From an uncultured Myxococcales bacterium (GTDB lineage: Bacteria > Myxococcota_A > UBA9042), in contig CAJBNH010000032.1 in assembly GCA_903955385.1 (NCBI GenBank), forward strand, positions 1 through 64,000: a DNA stretch of 64,000 nt, in the 5' to 3' direction. Each line of letters starts with the position of its first letter. Position 1 is the first letter of the stretch. The notes under the pieces are model-generated. The model searched no databases and was not told the origin of the DNA. It worked only from the letters and a program-made list of their open reading frames with translations. This document shows positions 1-10,827 of the stretch, in pieces. Position numbers and translations under genes: made by a program.

Positions 1-1453
1 CCACCGGAGTCGCCGGCGTGGCCACGGCCCCCCGGCGTTCCGGCGTGCCGGCGGTGCCGGTCCGGCCCGAGCCTGCGTCTTGCGGGGGCTTCCCGGCGGG
101 GGGTGGCGTGGCCCCGGGTGCGACGGCTGCGGAGCCGCCCGCGGGGACGGCTGGGGTGCCGGGTCGGACGACGGGTGCCGCCGGTTCCGGGTCCGGCGCG
201 GGCTGCGCGGTCAACGCCAGCACCAAGCGGGCGGTGCCCGTGCGGGGGACCGGCAGCGTGCCGCCCAGCGCGTGATAGCCGTCGCGACGGGCTTCGAGGC
301 GACGCTCGCCCGACGAAAGCAGCAAATTCAGGGGAGAACGCCCGACGACCGCTCCGTCCAGCAGGATCTCGGCGCCAGACGGTCGCGTCTCGATCTGCAC
401 CTGCGGCGGCGGTGCGGCAGTGCCCGGGTCAGCGCTCGTCGTCGAAACCGAAGGCGAGACGCCGGGTTCTGCCGTCGGCAGCGGATACCACACCAATCGG
501 CGAATGCCGTTGAACAGCGCGCCGCAAGCAGTTTGGCCACGCGCGGTGAGGCCCTCAAACGTAGCGGACGCCACCTCGATCTGCCCCGCGTCGGTCGCAT
601 CTGCCGCGCGCCACAGGACCATGCGCAAGCGCCACTGGTCCTCCTCGAAGCGAACGGCCGTTGCGACTGCCACCGCAGCTCCCATCTGACGCGCCACGGC
701 CAAACGACAGTGGAAATCGCAGTTGCCGGTCTCGCCACGCCCCAGCTCCGCTTCCAGGAACGCGGGCACCGGCCGTACGGGCCCGGGCTGTGCAGTTCGC
801 GCCTGCTCCAACGCCGCCGCCAGCACCGTCTGCACGGCGCGCACCGACGCTTCGCTGCGCAGCCCATCGGGGGGCAGAAACACGACGCCGGACAGCTCTC
901 GGCGGGCCTTTTCCTCCCGCTCGCGCTCAGCCTTCTCCGCTTCGGCGCGCTGCTGCGCCAGACGCAACCGCTCGCCCTCCAGCCGCAGCCGCTCTGCTTC
1001 CGCCTTGCGGTCGGCGTCTGCCTTGCGCGCCGCCTCCGCCACGCGGTCTGCCTCGGCCTTCAGCCGCGCCTCGATGTCCGCCAGTCGCTTGGCACCGTCC
1101 TGCACGCCTTCCGGGTTCTTCTCGATGCGCAGGTACAGCTCGAACAGTGCCTTGGCCTCGACCAGCTTGCCGGCCGACTCGCGCGCGCGCGCCGCGTTGA
1201 AGACGGCCGTGGGCATGCGGGCAAGGTCGTAGACCTGCATGAACAGGTCGGCGGCCTCGTCGAACCGTCCGGCCTTGAACGCCTCGCGTCCTTGGGCGTT
1301 GAGCTGTTCGGCCTTGCGAAGGTCCGCCTTGGTGGCTGCCAGCACAGGCTGCGGCGCGGCGACGAAGACGGGCACCGTCCACGCGCACAGGCACAGGACC
1401 CAAACCAAGCCGGTACGGGACACAGCGGGACGATGGTGGGGATGTCGGTTCAT
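1..1453 (-). CDS. Secreted PEGA-domain protein with coiled coil (3' end missing)
   Basis: The frame opens with ATG at 1453 and stays open to the left window edge, so the C-terminus is not seen. A hydrophobic export signal (about residues 14-40, ending near PVLAA) is followed by a TPR-like helical stretch (AFKAGRFDEAADLF), then a long charged Arg/Glu/Ala coiled coil (about residues 115-165). A globular part comes next, then a PEGA domain (IETRPSGAEILLDGAVVGRS), encoded near 300-420. The visible end is Pro/Gly/Ala-rich. PEGA domains are cell-surface or envelope modules; no enzymatic motif is visible. It lies 73 bases downstream of actF on the same strand and may be read from the act operon, but no functional link to respiration is evident. 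Role unknown. Confidence 0.75.
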   Translation of the reverse strand, partial: MNRHPHHRPAVSRTGLVWVLCLCAWTVPVFVAAPQPVLAATKADLRKAEQLNAQGREAFKAGRFDEAADLFMQVYDLARMPTAVFNAARARESAGKLVEAKALFELYLRIEKNPEGVQDGAKRLADIEARLKAEADRVAEAARKADADRKAEAERLRLEGERLRLAQQRAEAEKAEREREEKARRELSGVVFLPPDGLRSEASVRAVQTVLAAALEQARTAQPGPVRPVPAFLEAELGRGETGNCDFHCRLAVARQMGAAVAVATAVRFEEDQWRLRMVLWRAADATDAGQIEVASATFEGLTARGQTACGALFNGIRRLVWYPLPTAEPGVSPSVSTTSADPGTAAPPPQVQIETRPSGAEILLDGAVVGRSPLNLLLSSGERRLEARRDGYHALGGTLPVPRTGTARLVLALTAQPAPDPEPAAPVVRPGTPAVPAGGSAAVAPGATPPPAGKPPQDAGSGRTGTAGTPERRGAVATPATPV

Positions 1454-1526
1454 GGCGGGCCGAGCATGCCACGCTTGGCGACGGCCACCAACTTCCGACG
1501 GGATCTTCCGGGGGCTGCGCGCACCG

Positions 1527-2771
1527 TTACTGCTGGTGGTGCACGCTCTCGACCAGATACGGGTCTCGCTGCGGCACCAGAGCCGCACGACCAAGCCGCC
1601 AGGAAACGACCAGCAGGAACAGCCCGGCCATCAGCGCCACCGGCCCCAGCTCCTGCAGGCCCAGGAACGGACCGTGGGCGTGGACGTCTCCGCCGTGCTC
1701 GACCGCAAAGTGCGAAACAGGCGGCATCACCTGCAGATACACGTCCAGCCAGTGGCCGACCAACAGCAGGCTGGCGACGATGGCCAGAATCTTGGGCGAC
1801 CGCTTGTTGGGGCGGGGAATCAGCGTCAGGAACGGGATCAACCAGTTCAGCACGACGTTGCTGGCGAACAGGGCCAGCCACGCACCCTCGCGCCGCATCA
1901 GGAAGTAGCCGGTCTCCTCAGGCATGTTCGCATACCAGATCAGCAGGAACTGGCTGATCCAGATGTAGGCCCAGAAGGTCGAGAACGCGAACATCAGCTT
2001 GCCCAGGTCGTGCAAGTGCCCGGTCGTCACTTGGGGCAGGTACCCCGCGCGGCGCAGTCCCAACACGGCAAGCGTGACGGTCGCGCAGCCGGCCACGAAG
2101 GCTCCGGCGAACTGGTAGACCCCGAAGATGGTCGAGAACCAGTGCGGCTCCAGACTCATCAGCCAGTCCAGCGAGGCGACGGTGACCGTCAAACCGAAGA
2201 CGATCAGGAAGATGGCGGACCAGGCGACGTTGGCACGGGTGTGGCGGTCGTCGCCATCCTTGTCCTGGGCCACGCTGTTGCGGCGCAGCACCCAAGCGAA
2301 CAGCGACCACAGACCCAAGATCACCACCAGACGCACCAGAAAGAAATTGGGCGTCATCAGCACGGCTTTGTGCTGCAGCAGCTCGTCCTGCGCCACGATG
2401 TCGGGGTGCGACCACTCGTACAGCTCGTGCATGCCCAGACCGGTGACGGCCAGCAGCGCGATCAGGCCGAACGGCAGCCAGCTGCCCATCGCCTCGGGGA
2501 TGCGGCGCAGCACGACCGCCCACCCAGCCTTGGCGACGTGGGTCAGAGCGACCAGCACCGTTGCGCCAATTGCAATCGAGACGAACAGATAGCTGGCGAT
2601 CAGGCCGTTGGCCCACGCCCGCCATGGCTGGCTCGACAGCGTCCAGGCAAACAGCCCGGCGCCGACAATCACGAGGCCCAGCGCGACGTTGCGCAGCCGG
2701 GCAGGCGTTCGGTACGGCGCGGCCGGCGGGGTCTCGGCGTGCGGCGTCGCAGTCTTGGAATTCGCGCTCAC
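1527..2771 (-). CDS. actF: Alternative complex III membrane subunit ActF
   Basis: Polytopic inner-membrane subunit of alternative complex III, the quinol-oxidising complex that replaces cytochrome bc1 in many bacteria. The 414-residue protein has about ten hydrophobic helices and ActF/ActC-like segments such as LDWLMSLEPHWFSTIFGVY and FSTFWAYIWISQFLLIWYAN. The start is GTG at 2771, preceded by GAGGTG. It is the last of six consecutive act genes. ActF is the smaller, divergent relative of the NrfD-like ActC. The assignment rests on these hallmark segments and on position. Confidence 0.93.
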   Translation of the reverse strand: MSANSKTATPHAETPPAAPYRTPARLRNVALGLVIVGAGLFAWTLSSQPWRAWANGLIASYLFVSIAIGATVLVALTHVAKAGWAVVLRRIPEAMGSWLPFGLIALLAVTGLGMHELYEWSHPDIVAQDELLQHKAVLMTPNFFLVRLVVILGLWSLFAWVLRRNSVAQDKDGDDRHTRANVAWSAIFLIVFGLTVTVASLDWLMSLEPHWFSTIFGVYQFAGAFVAGCATVTLAVLGLRRAGYLPQVTTGHLHDLGKLMFAFSTFWAYIWISQFLLIWYANMPEETGYFLMRREGAWLALFASNVVLNWLIPFLTLIPRPNKRSPKILAIVASLLLVGHWLDVYLQVMPPVSHFAVEHGGDVHAHGPFLGLQELGPVALMAGLFLLVVSWRLGRAALVPQRDPYLVESVHHQQ

Positions 2772-2831
2772 GGGGCACCTCTTGCACGCGGGCGTCGGCC
2801 CCGCGGTCGGGACCAGCGAAGGGTTCGGTCG

Positions 2832-3509
2832 CTACTTCTTGCCGGAAGCCGGGGGAGCATTCTTGCCGGCGGCAGGCGGCAGATCGACCGTCGGCGTGAT
2901 CTCGCCGGGCAGCGGCTGGGCCGCCTGCTTCTGCAGCTGGGTCCGCAGGTAAAGGATGATGCGCCACCGATCGGCTTGACGGATCTGCGTCTTGTACGTC
3001 GGCATCACGCCGCGGCCGTGTGTGATCAGGCGAAAGATCTGGCGCGGCGGCATCTTGCCAGCGTTGGTCTCCTTGATGCCGATCGGGAAGCCGGGGATGC
3101 CGAATCTGGCGCTGGGACCGTCGCCCATGCCCTGCACACCGTGGCACGGCGAACAGAAGGTCTGGAAGCCCCACTGGCCACGCGCGATGTTCTCGGGCGT
3201 GGGCGGCTCGGGGTTGACCTCGTCGCCGAGGAAAACGCGCGTCACGTCGGACGGCAGGCTGTGGTCGGGCTGGAAGCCGCGCGGGATCGTGCCCACAGGC
3301 GGGACCTGCAGCGCGCGACCGTCCTTGAACAGCGGGTTGGGGTCGTACGACTCGACGCGCGCAGAGTTCCGCATCTGGCCCAGCCAGGGCAGGAATTCCA
3401 CGTTCGGCTCGCGGTCAACCACGCAGCCGCCCAGCGACACGACGGTCAGCAGGGCGAGGGCCGTCGGCGCAGCCAAGCCGGACCGAATACGCAAGCTCAA
3501 GTAGCTCAT
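2832..3509 (-). CDS. actE: Alternative complex III monoheme cytochrome c ActE
   Basis: A 225-residue lipoprotein cytochrome c. It has a signal peptide with lipobox (SLGGC, Cys about residue 29) and one heme c site (CSPCH) in the segment GFQTFCSPCHGVQGMGDG, with a likely distal Met ligand in GVMPTY. The Pro/Ala/Lys-rich C-terminus is probably flexible. ActE passes electrons within alternative complex III, probably towards a soluble cytochrome or oxidase. Its ATG overlaps the actD stop as ATGA, implying translational coupling. Confidence 0.93.
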   Translation of the reverse strand: MSYLSLRIRSGLAAPTALALLTVVSLGGCVVDREPNVEFLPWLGQMRNSARVESYDPNPLFKDGRALQVPPVGTIPRGFQPDHSLPSDVTRVFLGDEVNPEPPTPENIARGQWGFQTFCSPCHGVQGMGDGPSARFGIPGFPIGIKETNAGKMPPRQIFRLITHGRGVMPTYKTQIRQADRWRIILYLRTQLQKQAAQPLPGEITPTVDLPPAAGKNAPPASGKK

Positions 3510-4084
3510 GCGTTTTCCTCTACGTAAGCGATCTCGAGGGCGCCGTGCTCCGAGAGCAGGGTCTTGGCCTGTGCTTCATCGAAGTGCAGGCCGGTCGGGT
3601 CCAAGGCGATGGCGAAGCGGTCGTTGGTGACGCCCTCGATGTGCAGGCGCGGCTTGCGACCGGGCAGCAGACCGCAGAACGACAACAGGCCACCGACCGT
3701 GATCAGGCCGCCGAACAGCACCGTCAGCTCAAACGACACCGGTACAAACGCCGTCAGGGGCATAAAGGGCTTGCCGCCCACGTTCAGCGGCCAGCCCGAC
3801 CAGAACGGCGTCTCGATCGACTGCGTGTAGATCTGCAGCGTCAGCGCCGTCAGCAGACCCAGCAACCCGCCAATGCCGGTGACATAGGTCAGCTTCGAGC
3901 GCGGCAGCCCCTGCGCGGTGTCCAAGCCGTGAACGGCATAGGGCGTAAAGGTGTCGTGCACGGGCAGCCCGGCCTGAACGACGGCGGCCGTGACAGCGAG
4001 GATCTGCTCCTCCGTCCCGTACACCCCGACCAGGTACTGCTTGATTTCCTTGGGCTCTTGGATCTTGGGGGCCTTCTTAGCCAT
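3506..4084 (-). CDS. actD: Alternative complex III membrane subunit ActD
   Basis: A small two-helix membrane subunit of about 192 residues (DUF3341 family). Hydrophobic segments are [19 protein letters not shown] and [19 protein letters not shown]. The N-terminal cytoplasmic part ([15 protein letters not shown]) is typical of the family. The start is placed at the ATG at 4084, giving MAKKAPK; this ATG overlaps the last 8 bases of actC. A frame extension five codons upstream would lie deeper inside actC and looks less likely. Confidence 0.92.
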   Translation of the reverse strand: MAKKAPKIQEPKEIKQYLVGVYGTEEQILAVTAAVVQAGLPVHDTFTPYAVHGLDTAQGLPRSKLTYVTGIGGLLGLLTALTLQIYTQSIETPFWSGWPLNVGGKPFMPLTAFVPVSFELTVLFGGLITVGGLLSFCGLLPGRKPRLHIEGVTNDRFAIALDPTGLHFDEAQAKTLLSEHGALEIAYVEENA

Positions 4085-5519
4085 GGGCCACCTCCACACG
4101 GGCCGCCGCGGGGGACGGCTGGGCAGTCACGGCGTGGGGCTGCGAAGTGGTCTCAGGGTGTCGGCGCGCAAAGCCCAGCACCGCCTTGACCTCACCGATC
4201 GCGACCACAGGCAGCACGCGGGTGAACAGCAGGAACAGCGTGAAGAACAAGCCGAATGTGCCCAGCAGCGTCGTGTATTCAACCCAGGTGGGGTTGTACA
4301 TCGCCCAGCTGGACGGCAAGTAATCGCGATGCAGCGACGTCACGATGATGACAAAGCGCTCGAACCACATGCCGACGTTGACGACCAGCGAGAAGAAGAA
4401 CAGCACGTAAATGTTGCGGCGCGCCTTCTTGAACCAGAAGACCTGCGGGGCAATCACGTTGCAGCTGATCATCGTCCAGTAGGCCCACGCATAGGGGCCG
4501 GTGGCACGGTTGGAGAAGAACACGAACCCTTCGTAATTGCTGCCGGAGTACCAAGCAATCAGGAACTCGGTGCCGTACGCCAGACCGACCATCATGCCCG
4601 TGGCTGTGATGATCTTCGCCATATTCTCCAAGTGATTCAGCGTGATCAGGTGCTCGATGCTCAACACCTTGCGGGTGATGATGAGCAGCGTGAGCACCAT
4701 CGCAAAGCCCGAGAAGATGGCGCCAGCGACGAAGTAGGGCGGGAAGATGGTGGTGTGCCAACCGGGCTCGACCGAGGTCGCGAAGTCCATCGACACAATC
4801 GTGTGCACCGACAGCACCAGCGGCGTCGAGAGGCCGGCGAGCAGCATGTACACCGTCTCGTAGTGCACCCAGTGGCGATTCGAGCCGGACCAGCCGAGCG
4901 ACAGGACGCCGTAGATCTTCTTGCGCAGCGCGGTCTTGGCGCGGTCACGCACGGTCGCCAGGTCGGGGATCAGGCCCACGAACCAGAACACCGCCGAGAT
5001 CGTGAAGTACGTCGAAATCGCGAACACGTCCCAGACCAGCGGCGAGCGGAAGTTGGTCCACAGCGGGCCGCGCATGTTCGGATACGGCATGATCCAGTAG
5101 GCGCCGAACCACGGACGGCCCATGTGGATGAACGGGAAGATCGCGGCGCAGAGCACGGCGAACAGCGTCATCGCCTCGGCCGAGCGGTTGATCGACGTGC
5201 GCCACTTCTGCCGGAACAGGAACAGGATCGCAGAGATCAGTGTCCCCGCGTGACCGATGCCGATCCAGAACACGAAGTTCGTGATGTCGAAGCCCCAGCC
5301 GACCGTCTTGTTCAGGCCCCAGGTGCCGACGCCGTTGTAGAGCTGGTAGCCGATCGCCGAAAAGCCGGCAATCAGCGCGGACAGCGCCAGAAGAAACGCG
5401 GTCCACCACATCCACGACGGCTTGCGCTCCATCGGCGCACAGACCTCGTCAGAGATCTGGGCCAGCGTCGGATTGCCGGTGACGAGCGGCTCGCGCAGGT
5501 GCGAGGCGGTACTGCTCAT
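4077..5519 (-). CDS. actC: Alternative complex III quinol-binding subunit ActC (NrfD/PsrC family)
   Basis: A 480-residue integral membrane subunit of the NrfD/PsrC family, expected to bind and oxidise menaquinol or ubiquinol at the membrane. About ten transmembrane helices are visible. Diagnostic segments include [40 protein letters not shown] and [20 protein letters not shown]. It starts four bases after the actB stop and its end overlaps actD, so all act genes are tightly coupled. Confidence 0.95.
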   Translation of the reverse strand: MSSTASHLREPLVTGNPTLAQISDEVCAPMERKPSWMWWTAFLLALSALIAGFSAIGYQLYNGVGTWGLNKTVGWGFDITNFVFWIGIGHAGTLISAILFLFRQKWRTSINRSAEAMTLFAVLCAAIFPFIHMGRPWFGAYWIMPYPNMRGPLWTNFRSPLVWDVFAISTYFTISAVFWFVGLIPDLATVRDRAKTALRKKIYGVLSLGWSGSNRHWVHYETVYMLLAGLSTPLVLSVHTIVSMDFATSVEPGWHTTIFPPYFVAGAIFSGFAMVLTLLIITRKVLSIEHLITLNHLENMAKIITATGMMVGLAYGTEFLIAWYSGSNYEGFVFFSNRATGPYAWAYWTMISCNVIAPQVFWFKKARRNIYVLFFFSLVVNVGMWFERFVIIVTSLHRDYLPSSWAMYNPTWVEYTTLLGTFGLFFTLFLLFTRVLPVVAIGEVKAVLGFARRHPETTSQPHAVTAQPSPAAARVEVAHG

Positions 5520-5523
5520 GGAA

Positions 5524-8500
5524 CTAGCCCTCCAGACGCTCGGAATTGCGAACCTTGGTCATGTACGTGACGGCCGGCCCGGTGCCCACTTCGGCCAGAA
5601 CCGAGTAGTTGCGGGGGTCTTCGTACTGCTTGCGGACACCGCTTTCGACGTCGTTGATGTTGCCAAAGACAATGGCCTCGGTCGGACACGCCTGCTGGCA
5701 CGCCGTCACCACGTCGCCGTCGCGCAGATCGGTCTGCGGGATCTTGCCCAGCTTGACCGCCTCGGACTTGGCCTGCCCGATGCGCTGCACGCAGAACGAG
5801 CACTTCTCCATCACGCCGCGGCTGCGCGGGGTGATGTCGGGGTTCAGCGCCAAGGCGACGATGTCCAGATCCTGCTTCCCTTCCATGTCACCGGTCGGGT
5901 AGTTGAACCAGTTGAAACGCCTGACCTTGTACGGGCAGTTGTTCTCGCAATACCGCGTGCCGATGCAGCGGTTGTACGCCTGCGAGTTCAGCCCTTCCGC
6001 AGTGTGGACGGTGGCCAGCACCGGGCAGACCGTCTCGCAGGGCGCGTGGTCGCAGTGCTGGCAAAGCATCGGCTGGTGCACGACTTCCGGATTGTCGGCG
6101 ATGGCCAACAGGTCGGGTCCGGTCGGGTCCCAGTCGTAGCCCTTGGGACGCTTGCGCTCGCTGAAGTAGCGGTCAATGCGCAGCCAGTGCAGCTCGCGGC
6201 GAACCAAGACTTCGCGCTTGCCGACGATCGGCACGTTGTTCTCGACGTTGCAGGCGATGACGCAAGCTCCGCAGCCGGTGCAGGCGTTGAGGTCGATCGC
6301 CATGCTCCACTTGTAGCCAGGGTACTCGTGGCGGGTCCAAAGGGTCCGCGTCGACCGCTTGCCGCGCTTGGGGTCGTTCAGCATCGGCGACAGCGGCACG
6401 TTGCCCGCGTCCGGAGTCGCCTGCCAGGCCGGCAGCGTGGTTTCGCGCACGATGTCGCGGTGTTCGTAGCTGTGGTGCGTCTGCGAGAACGCAACCGGCT
6501 CGTTATCGCCGGTCTTCTTCAGGTCGACCTTGACCAGCGCGGCCAGACCCGCCAGCGGCCCGACGTCCCCGCCCACGCCGTTGCCGACGCGCCCGACCGC
6601 CGTGCGGCCATAACCGACGGCAATCGCAATCGCTTCGTCGTGCAGTCCGGGCTGCAGCACCACCGGCAAACGCAGCGGCCTGTCGCCACCGGTCACCTCG
6701 ACCACGTCGCTGGACTCGAGGCCCAGCTTGGCCGCCGTCGCCGGAGAGACGCACGCGTAGTTGCCCCACGTGGCCTTGCTGACGGGGTCCGGCAGCTCTT
6801 GCAGCAGCGGGTTGTTCGCATAGCGGCCGCGACGCATCCCGACCTTCTCATACGCAACGAGCTCGAACTTGCCCAAACCAGCCACGCTACCCGCAGCACC
6901 CTTGAGCGCGCGGGCAGCATCGTCGGGGTTGAACTTGCCGGGCGCTGGCTGCGGCAGCTCGATGGGGGCCTCGACCGGCGTGGCGTCGGCAGGCAGACCC
7001 ACCGGCGAGGCCTCCGCGGCCAGAGCCACCGCGGCGACTTCAGCAGCGGCGGGGACGGGTTCCAGAGCGGGTGCGGCACCTTGCGGCGCCTGCGCGAGCA
7101 TCGGCCCACCCACGGCGATGCCCAGACGACCGGGCAGCGCAACCCGGCGCAACTGAACGAATCCGTCGTGCACGGCCTTGTCCCAGAAGATCTGGAAATC
7201 GACCGCGACGCCCTGCACGCGCGGCATCACCGCGCGCTGCCAATGCTTCTGCATGAAGGCGAGCATCGCGCTGCCGTTGGCGGCGGGGGCGGGTTCATTG
7301 GACCACTGCAGCAGCAGGTCTTCGGCCTGAGCGGTGTCGAACAGCGGGCGAACCAGCGGCTGCTGGACATTGACCAGACCGGCCTGGGGTTCGCTGTCTC
7401 CCCAGCACTCCAGCGGGTGGTGCGTGGCGGCGACCAGCTGGCAGGCCTTGGCCGTCTCGTCCGCGCGCCCCGAGAGTGCGAGCGAAAACGCGGTCTTCTT
7501 CAGCCCGGCGGCCCACTGGGCACCGCGCGGCGAGTCGTACACCGGGTTGACGTCGACCAGGACCACACCCTGCAGCGCGCCCGCCGTCAGATCCTCAAGC
7601 AGCTTGTCAGCCTCTGCACGGCGGCCGGTCTGGTGCAGGTGCGCAGCCAGGTCGACCGTCTTGCCGTAGTTGCCCAAGGCGTGGTTGACGACGTTGACGG
7701 CCGCCTGCACGACCACGTCGGCGGAGCCCGAGACGACCAGCGACTTGCCGCGAGCACCGGCCAGCAGCTTGGCGAACGCGTCCAGCTGCTTGTCGTAGGG
7801 TGAGGTGGCGGAGGGCACGCCGACGTCGATGCCTTGCGACCGCACGACCCGACCGGCCAGACCCAGCGCAAACGCGCGCTCCTGCGACGGCAGAATCCGC
7901 AGGCGCTCATCGGCGTTCGAGCCGGTCAGCGTCATCTGCGTCTCGATCTGGATGTGCTTGGACATCCGCTTCTGCTTGGCTGAGAGCTTGCGGGTCTGCG
8001 CCCACTGCCGGGCAAAGGCGACCGGCTGGATCCACGTCCCCAGGAAGTCGGCGCCGATCGAGACGATGACCTGCGCTTCGTCAAAGCGATAGAACGGCAC
8101 CACGGCCTTGTCGTGGGTCGCCGCGTGCGCCTCCAACACGGCCTGACTGCTTGCGTCCTCTGCCAAAACAACGTGACGGGCTCCCGGGAACTGGCTCAGG
8201 AACTTCGCGACCACCGCCGCAGACGCCGGGCCCGACGTGGTGCGGGTGACGACCGCAAGCTTGGAGCCGTCGGCGCGGAAGCCGGCCAGCGCCTTGTCGA
8301 CGCGCGCCTGCAGCTCGGTCCAAGTGGCGGCCTTGCCGTCGACCAGGGGCGCGCGCAGGCGGTCGCCGTCGTACAGGTTCAGCACGCTCGCTTGGGCAAA
8401 AGCGCAGGAGCTGCCCAGACTCAGCGGGTGCTCGGGGTTGCCCTCGACCTTGATGGGGCGGCCGTCACGCGCCTTGACCAGCAGGCCGCAACCCGCCGCG

Positions 8501-8844
8501 CACGCCCGACAGTCGGTCGCGTAGTACACGGCGTTGCCGGGGACGATCTCTTCAGGCTTCAGTACGTAGGGCAGGGCCTTCTGCACCGGCTGGCGAGCAC
8601 AACCCGTCCCCAGACCGACCGCAGCGAACGTCATGCCCAGCACGGTCATGAAGTCGCGACGCGCCACGTCCGAGCCGTCGCCGACGGCCGGCGGCTTGCC
8701 GATCTCGTACAGGCGGGCCTCGTCCAGGCTGGGGTCGCCAAGCAGGTCCTCGACGTTCTGGAAATAGCGCTTGGCTTCCAGTGCGTCGTTCGGGGTGGCC
8801 TCGCCTGCAGTGTTCTCGAGGCGGGGATCAGGCGCGCGGTCCAT
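5524..8844 (-). CDS. actB: Alternative complex III iron-sulfur subunit ActB
   Basis: A 1,106-residue fused molybdopterin-oxidoreductase-like and ferredoxin subunit. The N-terminus carries a twin-arginine signal ([10 protein letters not shown], Arg62-Arg63) with a Cys after it (GTGC, Cys82), so Tat export and lipid anchoring are likely. The long middle part resembles the molybdopterin fold, which binds no cofactor in studied ActB proteins. The C-terminal part has four cysteine clusters for Fe-S centres: [35 protein letters not shown] and CSFCVQRI followed by ACQQACP. The start at 8844 is chosen because the frame reaches the Tat signal from there and GGAGG lies just upstream; longer open frame upstream lacks family features. 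Confidence 0.94.
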   Translation of the reverse strand: MDRAPDPRLENTAGEATPNDALEAKRYFQNVEDLLGDPSLDEARLYEIGKPPAVGDGSDVARRDFMTVLGMTFAAVGLGTGCARQPVQKALPYVLKPEEIVPGNAVYYATDCRACAAGCGLLVKARDGRPIKVEGNPEHPLSLGSSCAFAQASVLNLYDGDRLRAPLVDGKAATWTELQARVDKALAGFRADGSKLAVVTRTTSGPASAAVVAKFLSQFPGARHVVLAEDASSQAVLEAHAATHDKAVVPFYRFDEAQVIVSIGADFLGTWIQPVAFARQWAQTRKLSAKQKRMSKHIQIETQMTLTGSNADERLRILPSQERAFALGLAGRVVRSQGIDVGVPSATSPYDKQLDAFAKLLAGARGKSLVVSGSADVVVQAAVNVVNHALGNYGKTVDLAAHLHQTGRRAEADKLLEDLTAGALQGVVLVDVNPVYDSPRGAQWAAGLKKTAFSLALSGRADETAKACQLVAATHHPLECWGDSEPQAGLVNVQQPLVRPLFDTAQAEDLLLQWSNEPAPAANGSAMLAFMQKHWQRAVMPRVQGVAVDFQIFWDKAVHDGFVQLRRVALPGRLGIAVGGPMLAQAPQGAAPALEPVPAAAEVAAVALAAEASPVGLPADATPVEAPIELPQPAPGKFNPDDAARALKGAAGSVAGLGKFELVAYEKVGMRRGRYANNPLLQELPDPVSKATWGNYACVSPATAAKLGLESSDVVEVTGGDRPLRLPVVLQPGLHDEAIAIAVGYGRTAVGRVGNGVGGDVGPLAGLAALVKVDLKKTGDNEPVAFSQTHHSYEHRDIVRETTLPAWQATPDAGNVPLSPMLNDPKRGKRSTRTLWTRHEYPGYKWSMAIDLNACTGCGACVIACNVENNVPIVGKREVLVRRELHWLRIDRYFSERKRPKGYDWDPTGPDLLAIADNPEVVHQPMLCQHCDHAPCETVCPVLATVHTAEGLNSQAYNRCIGTRYCENNCPYKVRRFNWFNYPTGDMEGKQDLDIVALALNPDITPRSRGVMEKCSFCVQRIGQAKSEAVKLGKIPQTDLRDGDVVTACQQACPTEAIVFGNINDVESGVRKQYEDPRNYSVLAEVGTGPAVTYMTKVRNSERLEG

Positions 8845-8900
8845 GAGACCTCCGGGGAGCGAACGGCGGACGGGCGCATGACCTCGCCGCCGCGGACCAC

Positions 8901-9473
8901 CTAGTGGTGGCAGGAGTAACAGTCGGTCGAGGCCTGGATCTTGTCCTTGAGGCCAGCCGGGGGATTCTTGTTGTATTCGCGGTGACAGTTGACGCACCAG
9001 CCCATCGCGAGGCTGGAGTACTGGTACATCTCGACCATCTCTTGCACCGGGCCGTGACAGGTCTGGCAGGCAACGCCGCGGTTGACGTGGCGGCTGTGGT
9101 CGAACCACACGAAGTCCGGCAGCTTGTGCACGCGCACCCACTCGAACGACTTGCCGGTGTCGTAGGCTTCCTTCAGCTTCTTGATGTACGGCGAGTCGGG
9201 CTTGGAGAGCTTGTGGCAGTTCATGCACACGTTGACCGGAGGAATGCCGGCACGCGGGCTCTGCTCTGACCCGAAGTGGCAGTACTTGCAGTCGATCTTC
9301 AGATCTCCGGCGTGCTGCTTGTGCGAGTACGGGATCGGTTGCTCCGGCTTGTAGCCCTGATTGAGGCCGGGCACCGTGAAGCCCGTCTCGTTACAGCCGC
9401 CGACCGCAAGGCCGAACAGACCGACTGCGAGCACGAGACACCACCGGGCGCAATGAGCGAGGGGCGGATTCAT
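8901..9473 (-). CDS. actA: Alternative complex III pentaheme cytochrome c ActA
   Basis: A 190-residue multiheme cytochrome with five CxxCH sites: CKYCH, CMNCH, CQTCH, CVNCH and CYSCH, matching the pentaheme ActA family. The N-terminus is a lipoprotein signal (GLFGLAVGGC). The start at 9473 is supported by AAGGAAGG 9-16 bases upstream and directly precedes the signal peptide. It is the first gene of the act operon. ActA is periplasmic and works with ActB and ActE in electron transfer out of the complex. Confidence 0.94.
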   Translation of the reverse strand: MNPPLAHCARWCLVLAVGLFGLAVGGCNETGFTVPGLNQGYKPEQPIPYSHKQHAGDLKIDCKYCHFGSEQSPRAGIPPVNVCMNCHKLSKPDSPYIKKLKEAYDTGKSFEWVRVHKLPDFVWFDHSRHVNRGVACQTCHGPVQEMVEMYQYSSLAMGWCVNCHREYNKNPPAGLKDKIQASTDCYSCHH

Positions 9474-9738
9474 CGTCTTTGCCTTCCTTGGGCGCGCGAA
9501 CACGGGCCGCGGGAGATGTCGGCTCCCTCGACTCTTCCCTTCTCGGGCAACCGGGGGCCGACCCTTCACGGTTCACCCGTCCCAACATCATGATTGGACG
9601 GAAGATTGTGCCGAGAACACCGGGCAGACCCGGCGCGCCGGAGCGCGGGAATGGTGAAGCAAGAAGGCTTTCAAGTCCAGCCCCCTGTGCAACAATTGTG
9701 ATCTGGGACAGAGAAACGCGTCTTCCGGGAAGCGGCGG
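9474..9738. other. Intergenic region upstream of the act operon
   Basis: 265 bases separate actA from the GGDEF gene, both read leftward. The act promoter is probably here, but no convincing -35/-10 pair was found. A GC palindrome (cccggcgcgccgg, near 9626-9640) has no T-run and is not called a terminator. Confidence 0.5.
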
Positions 9739-10743
9739 CTACTCCGGCTCTTCGCGGGCAGCGCTTTGCACCCGATGCCAGCGCAGGTCGGTGCCGTGCA
9801 CGTCCACTCCGGAGTCGCCGCAGGTCTCGGCGTACAGCAGGACCCGCCGCTGGCTGGTCGCCCGCGCGACGTCCAGCGCAATCTCGGCGCGCGTCAGCAG
9901 CTCCGGGCCATCGGTGGCGTCCCCCGGAAACACCGCGACGCCAGCGGTGAACGTCACTTGCCCCGCCAGCTCGCCCACCAGACCCAGGGTCTCCTCGGAC
10001 CAGGACAGGCTGCGCCACAGCGTGTACATCAGTCGTCGCGCTTCAAAGGCCGAGATTTGGTTGAGGATCAGACCAAATCGCTCGTCACCGAGCCGCGCCA
10101 CCGTGTCGGACCGTCGCAACGCCGCCTGCAGATGTCGCGCCACGTCGGTCAGCAGCGACCGCGCGCCCGCCCGCCCCCGCTGACGCTCGACCCCAAGCAG
10201 ACCGTCCAAGTCGAGGACGGCCACCGCCATCGGCACCGACCCTCGCGACGACATGCGGATGTTCGGGTCCAGCCTTGCGTTGAACACCTCAAGCGTCGGC
10301 AAGCCGGTGAGCGCATCGACCGAGGCCATCGCACGCCGCATCTGCCGACTGCGAGACCTGCCGACGACCCGACGGGCAAATTCGTCCGCAGGCGTCTGTT
10401 CCATCACGGCAACGTCGTCAAAACCGACCTCCAGCCAGGAAGACGCTTCGGCGGCTCGCTCTGGAGGCAGAAGAATGGCCGACGCGGGCAGGATCTTGGC
10501 GCCGCGGTCGCAGAGGGAAAGCCAGGTGTCGGGCAGGCTTGCGTCCTCGGCAGGCGCAAGCGCGACCACACTGGCCCCGGAGAGATAGGCGGCGTAGGCA
10601 CACGCAGCGACCGGAGCTCGCTCCACCGTGAGCCCTTGAACCCGCAGCGCTTGGTCCAGCGCTTGCAGCCAAGGCGTGTCGGCATCGGGGATGACGGCGT
10701 GGTCAGGTCGACGCTGCGGCGGGCGCATCTCGAGCATCGTCAT
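9739..10743 (-). CDS. Degenerate GGDEF protein with intact c-di-GMP I-site
   Basis: A 334-residue cytoplasmic protein. Residues 1-130 look like a receiver-type fold that I could not assign firmly; there is no clear phospho-acceptor Asp motif. The GGDEF domain begins at VDALTGLPTLEVFNARLD (about 142). The signature is GDERF (219-223) instead of GGDEF, so diguanylate cyclase activity is doubtful. An RxxD motif (RRSD, 210-213) sits exactly five residues before it, the position of the allosteric inhibitory site. This suggests a c-di-GMP receptor, by analogy with degenerate GGDEF effectors. The start is ATG at 10743 with GGAGAT upstream. It lies 84 bases downstream of the lamin-tail lipoprotein gene on the same strand. 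Confidence 0.8.
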   Translation of the reverse strand: MTMLEMRPPQRRPDHAVIPDADTPWLQALDQALRVQGLTVERAPVAACAYAAYLSGASVVALAPAEDASLPDTWLSLCDRGAKILPASAILLPPERAAEASSWLEVGFDDVAVMEQTPADEFARRVVGRSRSRQMRRAMASVDALTGLPTLEVFNARLDPNIRMSSRGSVPMAVAVLDLDGLLGVERQRGRAGARSLLTDVARHLQAALRRSDTVARLGDERFGLILNQISAFEARRLMYTLWRSLSWSEETLGLVGELAGQVTFTAGVAVFPGDATDGPELLTRAEIALDVARATSQRRVLLYAETCGDSGVDVHGTDLRWHRVQSAAREEPE

Positions 10744-10827
10744 GCGGGATCTCCGGCACCGACCCGGACCTGATCGATGGTTGTCCAGACGGTCGGCGAG
10801 CAGGACGATTGCGGCGAATCCGGTCGG

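Noticed and set aside
5422-7803. Long plus-strand open frame opposite actB
   Set aside because: actB's Fe-S clusters and Tat signal are on the minus strand; the opposite frame matches nothing.
9626-9640. GC palindrome cccggcgcgccgg as a terminator or operator
   Set aside because: No T-run, no second copy and chance is high in such GC-rich DNA.
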